NCBI RefSeq assembly: GCF_001424585.1
Contig: NZ_LMPJ01000001.1
Location: 853,100 to 917,099, forward strand
Direction of reading: 5' to 3'
Origin: Chryseobacterium sp. Leaf180
Lineage (GTDB): Bacteria > Bacteroidota > Bacteroidia > Flavobacteriales > Weeksellaceae
DNA: 64,000 bases
The notes beneath the pieces are model-generated. The model was not told where the DNA came from. It did no database searches and worked only from the letters and a program-made list of their open reading frames with translations. Each line of letters begins with the position of its first letter. Position 1 is the first letter of the stretch. Made by a program: the position numbers and the translations under genes. Shown one piece after another: positions 17,372 through 26,211 of this stretch.

Positions 17372-17902
17372 TTATTCTGCCTTTTGCGGTTCCTGAAACA
17401 GTTTTTTCAGTTCTACAGAATCCAAAGGCTTCATTCTTCCGGAAAGAATTAATGACAATTCTTTTCTTCGAAGTGCTGCCGCATGACGCTCTTTTTCTTC
17501 TTCCGTCTCCGGTTCCATATCAGGAATCGGAATTGGCCGGTTAAATTCATCTACCGCCACAAAAGTGTAAATCCCTTTGTTGGTCTGTATTTTTTTATGA
17601 TTAATCGGGTCGTCCAGCCAAACATCTACATAAATTTCCATCGACGTAGAAAATGCGCGCGAAACTTTAGATTCCATCACCACAATTCCGCCTTCCGGAA
17701 TAGGATGATCAAACGATACATGATTTACAGACGCCGTTACCACTCGTCTCTCGCAATGTCTGGTCGCAGAAATCGATGCGCAGCGGTCCATTCTCGCCAA
17801 AAGTTCGCCCCCGAATAAATTTCGCAGCTGGTTGGTATCATTGGGAAGCACAATATTGGTCATCACCGTGAGTGATTCTGATGCTTTTTTTACTTTCGCC
17901 AT
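17372..17902 (-). CDS. Acyl-CoA thioesterase (hot-dog fold)
   Basis: A 176-aa protein with one hot-dog domain of the YciA/BACH type: IVLPNDTNQLRNLFGGELL (catalytic Asn/Asp region), RVVTASVNHVSFDHPIPEG, then the strand SMEIYVDVWL. The C-terminal 40 residues are a charged helical tail (EEEKERHAAALRRKELS). It hydrolyses acyl-CoA to free acid and CoA; chain length is unknown. It overlaps the upstream gene by 13 bases and is followed by a strong terminator. Confidence 0.92.
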   Translation of the reverse strand: MAKVKKASESLTVMTNIVLPNDTNQLRNLFGGELLARMDRCASISATRHCERRVVTASVNHVSFDHPIPEGGIVVMESKVSRAFSTSMEIYVDVWLDDPINHKKIQTNKGIYTFVAVDEFNRPIPIPDMEPETEEEKERHAAALRRKELSLILSGRMKPLDSVELKKLFQEPQKAE

Positions 17903-18645
17903 CTTCTTTTTTGTGATTTTTTAAAGCTCTTCGGGTTTGCTTTTTTTACTGAATCTTTACGAAGAGAATCTTTTTTGAAATTAAGAATAGAATCCTGCTT
18001 TTTGATCGCCGCAGAATCTACTGTCACTGTTTTTTTATTTTCTATACGGCGCGTTTTTGTCTGTACCGAAACGCTGTCGAACGATTTTTTTCCGAGTAGC
18101 AAATCCTGTTGCGTGTACGCCAAATACAGCATGGCCAAAACCGGAACAATGATCAGGAAAATCCAGAGAATTGATTTATTAAAACGGTAATCGCTGCGCT
18201 CAGCAACCGGCGTTTCTTTTTTTTCCTTCGGGTTGATATCTGAGAAACGGATTTCTTCTAAACCATAAAAATCCGGATGATCCGAAGGCAAGCGTTTCCC
18301 TTCAAAACGGATTTCATTAGCTTCTAAATAAAAACGCCCTATTTCGGGAATTTCCAGCTGTTTTTCAGCCTGAAGTTTTTTCTTCCAAAAATCGGTCTGT
18401 ACGAGAATTTCATTTTCCGCTGCTTCCTTTGAAACTGATTTTTTTTCGGCTAAAAATTTTGCAAGTTCGGCAGATTCGGCCTGATCATTTGCCGTAAAAA
18501 TAATCCGGCTGGCAGGCGGAAGAATGCTTCCATTTTCGGAATTGATGACAGCCTTCGACTTTTCCTGAGAAAAAGTTCCGAACTGTGGCACAACGGCGCT
18601 GCCGTGCGATTTCAGATATTCTAAAATATAAACTGAGATATTCAT
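17890..18645 (-). CDS. HU-CCDC81-like domain membrane protein
   Basis: A 251-aa protein. Residues 1-135 look like the paired HU-CCDC81-type domains of Bacteroidetes (YILEYLKSHGSAVVPQFGTF, IIFTANDQAE, then IPEIGRFYLEANEIRFEG). A single membrane helix follows (ILWIFLIIVPVLAMLYLAY, about 167-185), then a lysine/serine-rich tail. In related proteins a peptidoglycan-binding SPOR domain follows the helix; here it is absent. The N-terminal domain may bind DNA or act as a scaffold. It is translationally coupled to the thioesterase gene. Confidence 0.8.
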   Translation of the reverse strand: MNISVYILEYLKSHGSAVVPQFGTFSQEKSKAVINSENGSILPPASRIIFTANDQAESAELAKFLAEKKSVSKEAAENEILVQTDFWKKKLQAEKQLEIPEIGRFYLEANEIRFEGKRLPSDHPDFYGLEEIRFSDINPKEKKETPVAERSDYRFNKSILWIFLIIVPVLAMLYLAYTQQDLLLGKKSFDSVSVQTKTRRIENKKTVTVDSAAIKKQDSILNFKKDSLRKDSVKKANPKSFKKSQKRRWRK

Positions 18646-18698
18646 TTAGCGGCAAATTTATAACTTTTTGCCGAGTTTTACCGACATTTTTCAGGATT

Positions 18699-18726
18699 CA
18701 AAAAAGACTGCCCCGAAGACAGCCTT
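18699..18726 (-). terminator. Probable terminator of the thiamine TonB receptor gene
   Basis: AAGACTG (18704-18710) and CAGCCTT (18720-18726) pair with one mismatch around CCCCGAAGA. On the minus strand a run of T follows (plus-strand A-run 18700-18705). It lies 54 bases beyond the receptor stop. Confidence 0.6.
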
Positions 18727-18779
18727 GCGTAAAAAATTAATACTAAAATTAAATATATAAAGTGAGATTTGGTCTTGTC

Positions 18780-20885
18780 TTACTGAATTTTCCAGCTTAT
18801 GCCGAACATAAAATTGATGCCCGCCTGCGAAAAATAAACCGGCCCTTCGTATACATAGCCGTTGTTTACGTATTTCTGATCAAAAATATTGTTGACCAAA
18901 AGCTTTAGGGCTACTTCCTGACGGGCGATTTTAAAATTATACTGTGCATTAAAATCTGTAAGGAAATAATCTTTCAGCTGCAGATCCTGAGCTTCTGTAT
19001 TATCTAAATATTGTTTTCCGACAAACTGATTGAGCAAACTCAGCTGGAAGTTTTTTGCCGGCATATATTTCAATCCGAGATTGGCAATAATATTGGGTGA
19101 AAAAGAAATTTCGGTATCGCCGAGATTGACCGTACCGTTTTCGTTTTCAATAACAAAATCTAGGTTTTTGTTCTGGCTTAAACTAACATTTCCGTTGATC
19201 TCCCATTTCGGCGAAAGTCTTGCAAGCGCACCGATTTCGATTCCTCTACGGTAGCTTTTTCCGGAATTGGTTCTGATAAATTCTCCGATATTACTGATCT
19301 GCCCATTCAACACCAACTGATTGATATAGTACATATAATAAAGGTTTGCCGTGAAAGCAACTTTTCCAAACTGCTTTTCAATTCCCGCTTCAAAATCATG
19401 CAGCTTTTCTGCTTTCACATCATTGTTGGCGAAAAGATCGTCACGGTTTGGTTCGCGCTGCGCATGAGCGTACGAAAGGAAAATTTTTCCGCTTCCAAGT
19501 CGGTAATTAACACCGGCTTTAGGATTAAAAAACAGCCATCTTTTACTTAAATTCGCTCCTTCACCATCACCAGCCTGAAGAATTTCCGTTTTGTAATCAA
19601 TGTTCCGAAGCTGAAGATCTCCGAAGAATTCAAAATCATTCACTTTTATCAAAGCCTTAGCAAAACCCGCCACTTCATTCTTCACCGAATGATTTCGGTA
19701 ATATTCAAAACTCTCAATCTGCGGCAGAAAAACACCGGTTACATTTCCGAAATGATCGCCTTTATACTGATTGGCAACGGCTCCGAAATTAATATCTACA
19801 TTCTGATACTTTCCATAAAGCGTAGAAACAATTCCGTAAAAATCATTGTCGAGCCATTTTTTCCTGATAAAATCTGAGCGCTGAATAAGCGTCGATCCCT
19901 GCTGAATATATGCGAGATTATATCGTGAAAGTCGGTTATCCTGCCGGTAATTTTCGTAATAACCTTTTCCTTTGGTATAATGAAAAGTCGTTTCCAGATT
20001 CCAGTGCTCGTTTAGACCCTGCTCCCAAAGAAGCTGGTAATGGTTTTGTCGGTAATTATCGGTTTCATTATCATAAAAACCGGAAATATTTCCTGCATTA
20101 TCATAGATCGCTCCCGATATGTTGAATCTCGGATTGGTTTCCCAGGTCTCGCGGTCGATCCCATTCCAGGCCTGATAGGTTTTTTCTTTTCCACCAAAAG
20201 CCATTAGACGGATTTTTGTTTTTCCTTCTTCAAAAAGTGCAGTGAAATTGTAAGAATTCAGATCTGAGAAAGCACGGTCGATATATCCATCAGAATGAAT
20301 ATGGGAATATCTTCCCATCACCGAAAGCCGGTTTTTCCAGAATTTTCCGCTGCCTACTTCTGCCGAATATTTATAGGTGTTAAAAGATCCGTAGCTGTCG
20401 TCTGTTTTAATGTAAAACTTATTTTCCGGCTCTTTGGAAATTACATTAATACTCGCTCCGAATGCAGAAACACCATTATTGGAAGTTCCCACACCTCGCT
20501 GAATCACGATTTGTGATGCCGAACTTGTAAGATCGGGCACGTTGACGAAAAATGTTCCCTGACTTTCTGAATCATTAAACGGAACCCCGTTCAACATCAC
20601 ATTAATACCTCTTCCTGCAACGCCACGAATTCTAAAACCTGTGTAACCAACGCCGTTTCCAGCATCAGAAGTAGAAATAACCGATGTCTGGTTTTTAAGC
20701 AGAATCGGAAGATCCTGCCCAAGATTCCGGCTGTCTAGATCTTTCTGTACGTTGATGATTTCTTTGGCTACGGGAAGTCTACGCGTAAAATTCACAGCTT
20801 CTATCTCACGGATTTTTACAGAATCTGTAGTTTGTGCAAATGCGAACGAACCGGCGGTAAGTCCTAAAAAAAATAATCCTTTCAT
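18780..20885 (-). CDS. TonB-dependent receptor under TPP riboswitch control (thiamine uptake)
   Basis: A 701-aa outer-membrane active transporter. It has a signal peptide (MKGLFFLGLTAGSFAFAQ), then a plug domain (about 45-160) with TGFRIRGVAGRGINVMLNGV and VQRGVGTSNNGVSAFGASIN, then a 22-strand-type beta-barrel with the closing segment NNIFDQKYVNNGYVY and a C-terminal aromatic strand. There is no carboxypeptidase-like N-domain, so it is a classic TBDR and not SusC. The minus-strand leader carries a TPP riboswitch, so a thiamine compound is the likely substrate. It is transcribed alone, with no thi genes adjacent. Confidence 0.92.
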   Translation of the reverse strand: MKGLFFLGLTAGSFAFAQTTDSVKIREIEAVNFTRRLPVAKEIINVQKDLDSRNLGQDLPILLKNQTSVISTSDAGNGVGYTGFRIRGVAGRGINVMLNGVPFNDSESQGTFFVNVPDLTSSASQIVIQRGVGTSNNGVSAFGASINVISKEPENKFYIKTDDSYGSFNTYKYSAEVGSGKFWKNRLSVMGRYSHIHSDGYIDRAFSDLNSYNFTALFEEGKTKIRLMAFGGKEKTYQAWNGIDRETWETNPRFNISGAIYDNAGNISGFYDNETDNYRQNHYQLLWEQGLNEHWNLETTFHYTKGKGYYENYRQDNRLSRYNLAYIQQGSTLIQRSDFIRKKWLDNDFYGIVSTLYGKYQNVDINFGAVANQYKGDHFGNVTGVFLPQIESFEYYRNHSVKNEVAGFAKALIKVNDFEFFGDLQLRNIDYKTEILQAGDGEGANLSKRWLFFNPKAGVNYRLGSGKIFLSYAHAQREPNRDDLFANNDVKAEKLHDFEAGIEKQFGKVAFTANLYYMYYINQLVLNGQISNIGEFIRTNSGKSYRRGIEIGALARLSPKWEINGNVSLSQNKNLDFVIENENGTVNLGDTEISFSPNIIANLGLKYMPAKNFQLSLLNQFVGKQYLDNTEAQDLQLKDYFLTDFNAQYNFKIARQEVALKLLVNNIFDQKYVNNGYVYEGPVYFSQAGINFMFGISWKIQ

Positions 20886-20944
20886 TCTTATAAATTTTTA
20901 AAATTTAATGGAATAAAAGGGGCGATTATGATGAATAATGAGTG

Positions 20945-20985
20945 ATAACAAGCGGTTTTTGAGAACCACTTACTGCTCATTTTTA
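20945..20985 (-). promoter_or_regulatory. Hairpin after the TPP aptamer (possible expression platform)
   Basis: On the minus strand, AAGTGGTT and AACCGCTT pair (one G-U) around a short A-rich loop. They lie between the aptamer and the receptor start, and outer bases GAG/CTC can extend the stem. No uniform T-run follows. If it is the expression platform, it may act by hiding the translation start region or through an alternative fold. This is inference. Confidence 0.35.
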
Positions 20986-20986
20986 A

Positions 20987-21054
20987 TTTCCCTAAACAGC
21001 ATTACCTGTTCCAGGTTCATTGGGTATAATCTCAGCCCCGAAGAGCACCCCTTT
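20987..21054 (-). ncRNA. TPP (THI-box) riboswitch aptamer
   Basis: Read on the minus strand, the conserved core appears in order: AGGGGTGCTCTTCGGGGCTG, then AGATTATACCC, then GAACCTGGAACAGGTAATGC and TTTAGGGAA. These are the hallmark helices and loops of the thiamine-pyrophosphate-sensing element (GGGGUGC...CUGAGA...ACCC...GAACCUG...GGUAAU...AGGGA). It lies about 100 bases upstream of the TonB receptor start. Thiamine pyrophosphate binding is expected to lower receptor expression. Confidence 0.95.
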
Positions 21055-21129
21055 AATTTCAGCGGCGAAAGTACAAAAAAAATGCCTGCAAAAGATGATT
21101 GCAGACAAATTTATATTTTAAACTGAAAA

Positions 21130-21870
21130 TTAATACGCTTTGTTGTCGGTATCGATGTAGAAATACGTTTTGTCGTCTTTGGTGACTTCAAAAAGTCCGG
21201 CAATCTTCCAGCTGTAATTTCTTTTGATATCGTGATACTGCAGGGGAACAATCACTTTATTATTAATATCAATCACGCCAAACCGGTCGTTGTCTGCCGC
21301 AATAATCATCGGATGTTCGTAATCTTTACCTTCCAAAATGAATAGATACTGATACTGCGGATAAACTGTGTATTGTGATTTGTCATTTGGATCTTTAAAT
21401 TTTTCGCGGTCTATAATTCCGTATTTACCGTCGAGAATGTACGCATTGTATTTCTGAGGTTTGTACGGCTCGCGACAGAGGCCAAGATCTTCGCTTCGGT
21501 ACGTGTACACTCTTTTTCCAGCTGCGTTGATTCTGTAAACAATCTTATTCTGCTCTACCGTCGCAAAGTTTGCCGTACCATATTTTCTTGCTGCTTCATT
21601 TTTGGAATTAAGCAAATTACAGTCTTCAGAAAAAAACATCGCAATGTCGTATATTGGCTGCACAACATATTTTTTCTGCTGATTTACGTAGCCCAATTTA
21701 TTTCCTTTTTTGTGTGGAATGAGTGCCGGAACATTATCTTTCTGCCTGAAGACGGCAGAAGATGTTTTTTTGCCTGATTTTGATTTCGCAGGAGCTTTTT
21801 TGCTTTGGGAAAGGCAGAAAAACGGCAGGAGCAGCACAATAATAGTGCTGATTTTCAATAATTTCATCAT
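21130..21870 (-). CDS. Exported WG-repeat-like protein
   Basis: A 246-aa protein with a signal peptide (KLLKISTIIVLLLPFFCLSQ). The mature part begins with a basic linker (SKKAPAKSKSGKK). It then shows beta-hairpin units resembling WG repeats: GNKLGYVNQQKKYVVQPIYD, GKYGIIDREKF and NDRFGVIDINNKVIVPLQY. The repeats suggest a periplasmic or surface binding protein. Function unknown. There are two adjacent ATG codons (21870 and 21867); either could start it. It has no obvious partner. Confidence 0.8.
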   Translation of the reverse strand: MMKLLKISTIIVLLLPFFCLSQSKKAPAKSKSGKKTSSAVFRQKDNVPALIPHKKGNKLGYVNQQKKYVVQPIYDIAMFFSEDCNLLNSKNEAARKYGTANFATVEQNKIVYRINAAGKRVYTYRSEDLGLCREPYKPQKYNAYILDGKYGIIDREKFKDPNDKSQYTVYPQYQYLFILEGKDYEHPMIIAADNDRFGVIDINNKVIVPLQYHDIKRNYSWKIAGLFEVTKDDKTYFYIDTDNKAY

Positions 21871-21959
21871 GGTTTATGTTTGGTGCAAAAGTATAAAATA
21901 TATAGAAGATATTTATAAAGAATCTAAATAAATTGCAAGGCAGAAAAATTTATAATTCG

Positions 21960-21967
21960 TAATTTTG
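21960..21967 (+). promoter_or_regulatory. Possible -7 promoter box of the aconitase gene
   Basis: TAATTTTG matches the Bacteroidetes -7 consensus TAnnTTTG and lies 45 bases upstream of the aconitase ATG. No well-spaced TTTG -33 element is seen, so the call is tentative. Confidence 0.35.
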
Positions 21968-22011
21968 AAAACATTTTTAATTGTTTGATAATTTTAAAAC
22001 ATTTTTGAGAT

Positions 22012-24279
22012 ATGACATTTGATATCGATATGATCAAAAAAGTGTACGAGCGTTATCCGGAAAGAATTGCTGCGGCAAGAAAAATCACGGGAAAGGCGCT
22101 TACGCTTTCAGAAAAAATCCTTTATACTCACCTTTGGGAAGGCAGCGCGACGCAGGAATATGAAAGAGGTAACTCGTATGTAGATTTCGCACCAGACAGA
22201 GTGGCGATGCAGGATGCAACAGCGCAGATGGCGCTTTTGCAGTTTATGCAGGCCGGAAAAGCGAAAGTTGCCGTACCGTCTACCGCACACGCCGATCACC
22301 TTATTCAGGCGAGAGTAGGCGCAGAGGCAGATTTGCAGGACGGTATCAATAAAAACTCAGAAGTTTTCAACTTTTTAAGTTCGGTCTGTGAGAAATACGG
22401 CATCGGTTTCTGGAAACCAGGCGCAGGAATCATTCACCAGGTTGTGCTAGAAAATTACGCATTCCCTGGAGGTATGATGATCGGGACCGATTCTCATACG
22501 GTAAACGCCGGAGGTCTTGGTATGGTTGCCATCGGAGTTGGTGGTGCAGATGCGGTAGACGTAATGGCAGGAATGGCCTGGGAACTTAAAATGCCAAAAT
22601 TAATCGGTATTAAATTGACCGGTAAGATGAACGGCTGGACATCTGCAAAAGATGTTATTCTAAAAGTAGCAGGCATTCTTACCGTAAAAGGCGGAACTGG
22701 CTGCATCGTAGAATATTTCGGTGAAGGTGCAGAATCTCTTTCTGCTACCGGAAAAGGAACAATCTGTAATATGGGTGCAGAGATTGGTGCTACAACGTCT
22801 ACTTTCGGGTATGATGATTCTATGAGAAGATATCTTGCTGCGACAGGCAGACAGGATGTTGTGGATGCAGCTGATAAAATTGCAGAACATCTGACAGGTG
22901 ATGCTGAAGTATATGCAAACCCAGAGCAGTATTTTGATCAGTTAATCGAAATCAACCTTTCTGAGCTTACCCCACATTTGAACGGACCTTTTACGCCAGA
23001 TTTAGCGACGCCTGTTGCAGAATTCAGAGCGAAAGCTGAAGCTAACGACTGGCCGCTTGAAGTAGAATGGGCATTGATCGGATCTTGTACCAACTCTTCA
23101 TATGAAGATCTTTCAAGAGCCGCTTCTATTGTAGAAGATGCTGTTGCGAAAGGAGTAAAACCGAAAGCAATTTTAGGAATTAATCCCGGTTCTGAGCAGG
23201 TAAAATTTACCGCAGAAAGAGATGGTTTTATCGATTCTTTCAGGAAATTTGAAAACGCAAGAATCTTTACCAACGCCTGCGGACCGTGTATCGGACAGTG
23301 GGACAGAGAAGGTTCTGAAAAAGGTGAGAAAAACTCAATCATCCACTCTTTCAACAGAAACTTTGCAAAAAGAGCTGACGGAAACCCGAATACGCACGCT
23401 TTCGTAGCTTCACCGGAAATGGTGGCTGCAGTGGCAATTTCAGGTAGACTTGATTTTAACCCAATCACAGATACATTAACAGCAGAAAACGGCGAGCAGG
23501 TAAAACTGAGCGAACCAAAAGGTGCTGAGCTTCCTGCAAGAGGTTTTGCAGTAGAAGACAATGGCTACCAGGCGCCATCAGAAGACGGTTCTGGAGTACA
23601 GGTGAAGGTGAGTCCTACTTCTGACAGACTTCAGTTATTGGAGCCTTTCGAAGCTTGGGACGGACAAAACATTACCGGAGCAAAAGTTTTAATCAAAGCT
23701 TTCGGAAAATGTACAACAGACCATATTTCTATGGCAGGACCTTGGTTGAAATACAGAGGCCACTTGGATAATATCTCAAACAACATGCTGATAGGTGCCG
23801 TAAACGCCTATAATATGGAAACCAATTCTGTGAAAAACCAATTAAATGGTGAGCACGATGCAGTTCCGGCAGTGGCAAGAGCGTACAAAGCGGCAGGAGT
23901 TCCTTCTATCGTGGTCGGAGATCAGAATTATGGCGAAGGTTCTTCAAGAGAGCACGCTGCAATGGAGCCGAGGCATCTTGGTGTGAAAGCGGTTTTGGTG
24001 AAATCTTTCGCGAGAATTCATGAAACGAATCTGAAAAAGCAGGGAATGCTGGGATTAACGTTTGCGAATGAAGCAGACTACGATAAAATCCTTGAAGATG
24101 ACACCGTAAACTTCCTTGATCTTGATCAGTTTGCACCGGGCAGACAGCTGACACTGGAGTTTGTACACGCAGACGGCAGCAAAGATATGATCATGGCAAA
24201 TCATACGTACAATGCACAGCAGATCGGCTGGTTTGTAGCAGGATCTGCACTGAACCTGATCGCGCAGCAGGAAAACTAG
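22012..24279 (+). CDS. Aconitate hydratase, mitochondrial type
   Basis: A TCA-cycle enzyme interconverting citrate and isocitrate through a [4Fe-4S] cluster. The 755-aa product resembles mitochondrial ACO2 more than AcnA or Acn[40 protein letters not shown] (cluster Cys about 358) and [11 protein letters not shown] (cluster Cys about 423 and 426). The swivel domain carries [17 protein letters not shown] with the catalytic serine and arginine region. It is full length. Its only neighbour on this strand is far away, so it is probably monocistronic. A terminator and then a repeat array follow. Confidence 0.97.
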   Translation: MTFDIDMIKKVYERYPERIAAARKITGKALTLSEKILYTHLWEGSATQEYERGNSYVDFAPDRVAMQDATAQMALLQFMQAGKAKVAVPSTAHADHLIQARVGAEADLQDGINKNSEVFNFLSSVCEKYGIGFWKPGAGIIHQVVLENYAFPGGMMIGTDSHTVNAGGLGMVAIGVGGADAVDVMAGMAWELKMPKLIGIKLTGKMNGWTSAKDVILKVAGILTVKGGTGCIVEYFGEGAESLSATGKGTICNMGAEIGATTSTFGYDDSMRRYLAATGRQDVVDAADKIAEHLTGDAEVYANPEQYFDQLIEINLSELTPHLNGPFTPDLATPVAEFRAKAEANDWPLEVEWALIGSCTNSSYEDLSRAASIVEDAVAKGVKPKAILGINPGSEQVKFTAERDGFIDSFRKFENARIFTNACGPCIGQWDREGSEKGEKNSIIHSFNRNFAKRADGNPNTHAFVASPEMVAAVAISGRLDFNPITDTLTAENGEQVKLSEPKGAELPARGFAVEDNGYQAPSEDGSGVQVKVSPTSDRLQLLEPFEAWDGQNITGAKVLIKAFGKCTTDHISMAGPWLKYRGHLDNISNNMLIGAVNAYNMETNSVKNQLNGEHDAVPAVARAYKAAGVPSIVVGDQNYGEGSSREHAAMEPRHLGVKAVLVKSFARIHETNLKKQGMLGLTFANEADYDKILEDDTVNFLDLDQFAPGRQLTLEFVHADGSKDMIMANHTYNAQQIGWFVAGSALNLIAQQEN

Positions 24280-24306
24280 GATCTTTAAAAAGATTATATT
24301 GTAGAG

Positions 24307-24341
24307 TTCCATCCGAATTTTTTTTCGGGTGGAATTTTTTT
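24307..24341 (+). terminator. Terminator of the aconitase gene
   Basis: TTCCATCCGAA (24307-24317) and TTCGGGTGGAA (24324-24334) form an 11-bp stem with one G-U pair and a short T loop, followed by seven T. It lies 28 bases after the stop and separates the gene from the repeat array. Confidence 0.9.
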
Positions 24342-24417
24342 GCTTTAAACTGAATGTAAAGAATGCATCTTTAAAAAGTGTTTAAAATAATTCTATTTTC
24401 AAAAATCAGAAATAAAA

Positions 24418-24650
24418 AATCGGCGGACGGACGGCTTCATCTATATTAGGTTTAAGCAATTCGGCGGTCGAATTGCTTAAACCAGCTCTGGATAGAGCAA
24501 ATCGGCAGTCGATCGGCTTCACCATGTTTAAGATAAAGCAAATCGGCGGTCGGAAAGCTCTAACCAATTTAGGATAGAGCAAATCGGCGGTCGAATTGCT
24601 TAAACTACTTTAAAAAAGCCCAATCGACAGCCGAATGACTTTTACTTTTT
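24418..24650. repeat. 41-bp tandem array A (about six copies)
   Basis: The 389-bp gap between two converging genes is filled, after the aconitase terminator, by direct repeats whose TCGGCGG cores start at 24420, 24461, 24502, 24543, 24584 and 24624 (period 41, 41, 41, 41, 40; the last copy is degenerate). The core is TCGGCGGTCGAATTGCTTAA, followed by an A/T-rich spacer ending GATAGAGCAAA. The core is centred in dyads. Across the second core, 15-bp perfect arms (24449-24463 and 24469-24483) flank GCGGT. No gene, spacer variation of CRISPR type, or protein frame explains it. Confidence 0.9.
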
Positions 24651-24668
24651 ATAAATTTAAATCAGATT

Positions 24669-26051
24669 TTAAAGCTCAGAAAAAAGCGTGTTCAGAGATT
24701 CGGAATACGTTGGATGTGAGAACATAAAATCTTTGAGATCTTTCGCCAGTATCTTTCCCTTCATCGCCATCTGAATGACCGAAGCGATCTCACCGCCTTC
24801 TGTACCGATAACTGCTGCACCTAAAATTCTGCCCGAATCTTTATCGACAACCGCTTTCCACAAACCCTGTGTCTGTGCAGATTCTTTCCCACGCGTGATT
24901 CTCTTCCCGGCAATCTTCACGACGGTGTAATTCAGTTTTTTCTTTCTCGCTTCCTTTTCAGAAAGTCCTGCCCTTCCGAGCTGCGGATCGGTAAAAACGG
25001 TGTACGGAATAACGCGGTTGGAAATGTCCGCCTTATTTTCGCCCAAAATATTATCCGAAACGATCACGTAATCATTGTAGGCAACATGTGTAAACTGCGC
25101 TCCGCCTTTGATGTCGCCAAGTGCATAAATGCCTTTTACATTGGTTTCAAGTTTCGGACTGACTTTAATAAAATTCTTCTCATCGGTTTTAATGCCTGCT
25201 TTTTCCAGAGCGAGACTGTCTGCGTTGGATTTTCTTCCGGTGACAACCAAAAGATGCGAACCGGTAATCTGCCGGGTTTTCCCTTTTTGAGAAACCGAAA
25301 CGCGGATTCCTTTTTTGTAAGATTCTATCTTTTTAATTTCAGCATCCAAATAAAAACTGATGCCTTCTTCTTCGAGAATTTCCTGCATATTTTCGGCGAT
25401 ATCGCGGTCTTCTTTATCTAAAATCTGCGCAGACTGATCAATAATTTCTACGTTGCTGCCAAAACGGCTGTACATCTGTCCCATCTCCAGTCCGATATAA
25501 CCGCTGCCGATAATAATCAGTTTTTCCGGAATTTCTTTTAGTGCTAAAATCCCCGTCGAATCGAACCATTTCACCTTATCCAAACCTTCAATTTTCGGGA
25601 CTGCCGGCCGGCAACCGGCATTAATAAAGATTTTCGGTGCAGTAAATTCCAAGATTTCGCCATTTTCCTGGGTTACAGTAACCTTTTTTTTTCCGCTGAA
25701 GGAAGCCGTTCCGATGATCAGTTCTAAATTTTTGGTTTCTTGTAAATTCTTTTTTACGCCTTCATGAGAATTTTTTACAATCTTATCTTTCCTTTTCTGC
25801 GTTTCAGAAAAATTAATCTTCATGTTTTCTACAGAAATTCCGTGCTGTTTGGCTGTATTTATTTCGTGCATTACTTTGGCCGAAGCAATTAATGTTTTAC
25901 TTGGCGTACAGCCTACATTTACGCAGACGCCGCCAAGCATTGCTTCAGATTTTTCGATGAGAACGGTTTTCCAGCCAGACTCTGCAAGCTTTACTGCGAG
26001 TGGATTTCCGGCCTGTCCGGAACCGATGATGATGGCATCTTTTTTTATCAT
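24669..26051 (-). CDS. FAD-dependent pyridine nucleotide-disulfide oxidoreductase
   Basis: A 460-aa class I flavoprotein disulfide reductase. The FAD site is IIIGSGQAGNPLAVKLA, the redox-active pair is in GGVCVNVGCTPSKT, the NAD(P)H site is IIGSGYIGLEMGQ, and a second FAD contact is VKGIYALGDI. The C-terminal catalytic His-Glu is in SHPTYSESL. It looks like the MerA/lipoamide dehydrogenase branch. However, it lacks both an N-terminal HMA domain and the C-terminal paired cysteines of mercuric reductase, so Hg(II) reduction is unlikely. The ATG at 26051 is preferred over an upstream extension to 26072. Physiological substrate unknown. Confidence 0.88.
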   Translation of the reverse strand: MIKKDAIIIGSGQAGNPLAVKLAESGWKTVLIEKSEAMLGGVCVNVGCTPSKTLIASAKVMHEINTAKQHGISVENMKINFSETQKRKDKIVKNSHEGVKKNLQETKNLELIIGTASFSGKKKVTVTQENGEILEFTAPKIFINAGCRPAVPKIEGLDKVKWFDSTGILALKEIPEKLIIIGSGYIGLEMGQMYSRFGSNVEIIDQSAQILDKEDRDIAENMQEILEEEGISFYLDAEIKKIESYKKGIRVSVSQKGKTRQITGSHLLVVTGRKSNADSLALEKAGIKTDEKNFIKVSPKLETNVKGIYALGDIKGGAQFTHVAYNDYVIVSDNILGENKADISNRVIPYTVFTDPQLGRAGLSEKEARKKKLNYTVVKIAGKRITRGKESAQTQGLWKAVVDKDSGRILGAAVIGTEGGEIASVIQMAMKGKILAKDLKDFMFSHPTYSESLNTLFSEL

Positions 26052-26211
26052 TGTGTTTTTATTATTTACCACAGAAACAGCACAACTATCATTCCTTTTA
26101 ATTAAATCTTTAAGAAAGTAAAACCTTTATATTCTGAGATTTTTATGTAGAAATCAATAGAAACTGTAACAAAAAGCGAGTTTCTTCGTCTAACTGTGCA
26201 TAGATTAAACC

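Noticed and set aside
22938..23561. Long antisense ORF inside the aconitase gene
   Set aside because: It is a shadow of the highly conserved plus-strand aconitase frame.
24418..24650. CRISPR array
   Set aside because: Repeats are contiguous at 41 bp with gradual variation along the unit; there is no constant repeat plus unique spacer pattern and no cas genes.
24669..26051. Mercuric reductase merA
   Set aside because: No HMA domain and no C-terminal Cys pair; no mer genes nearby.
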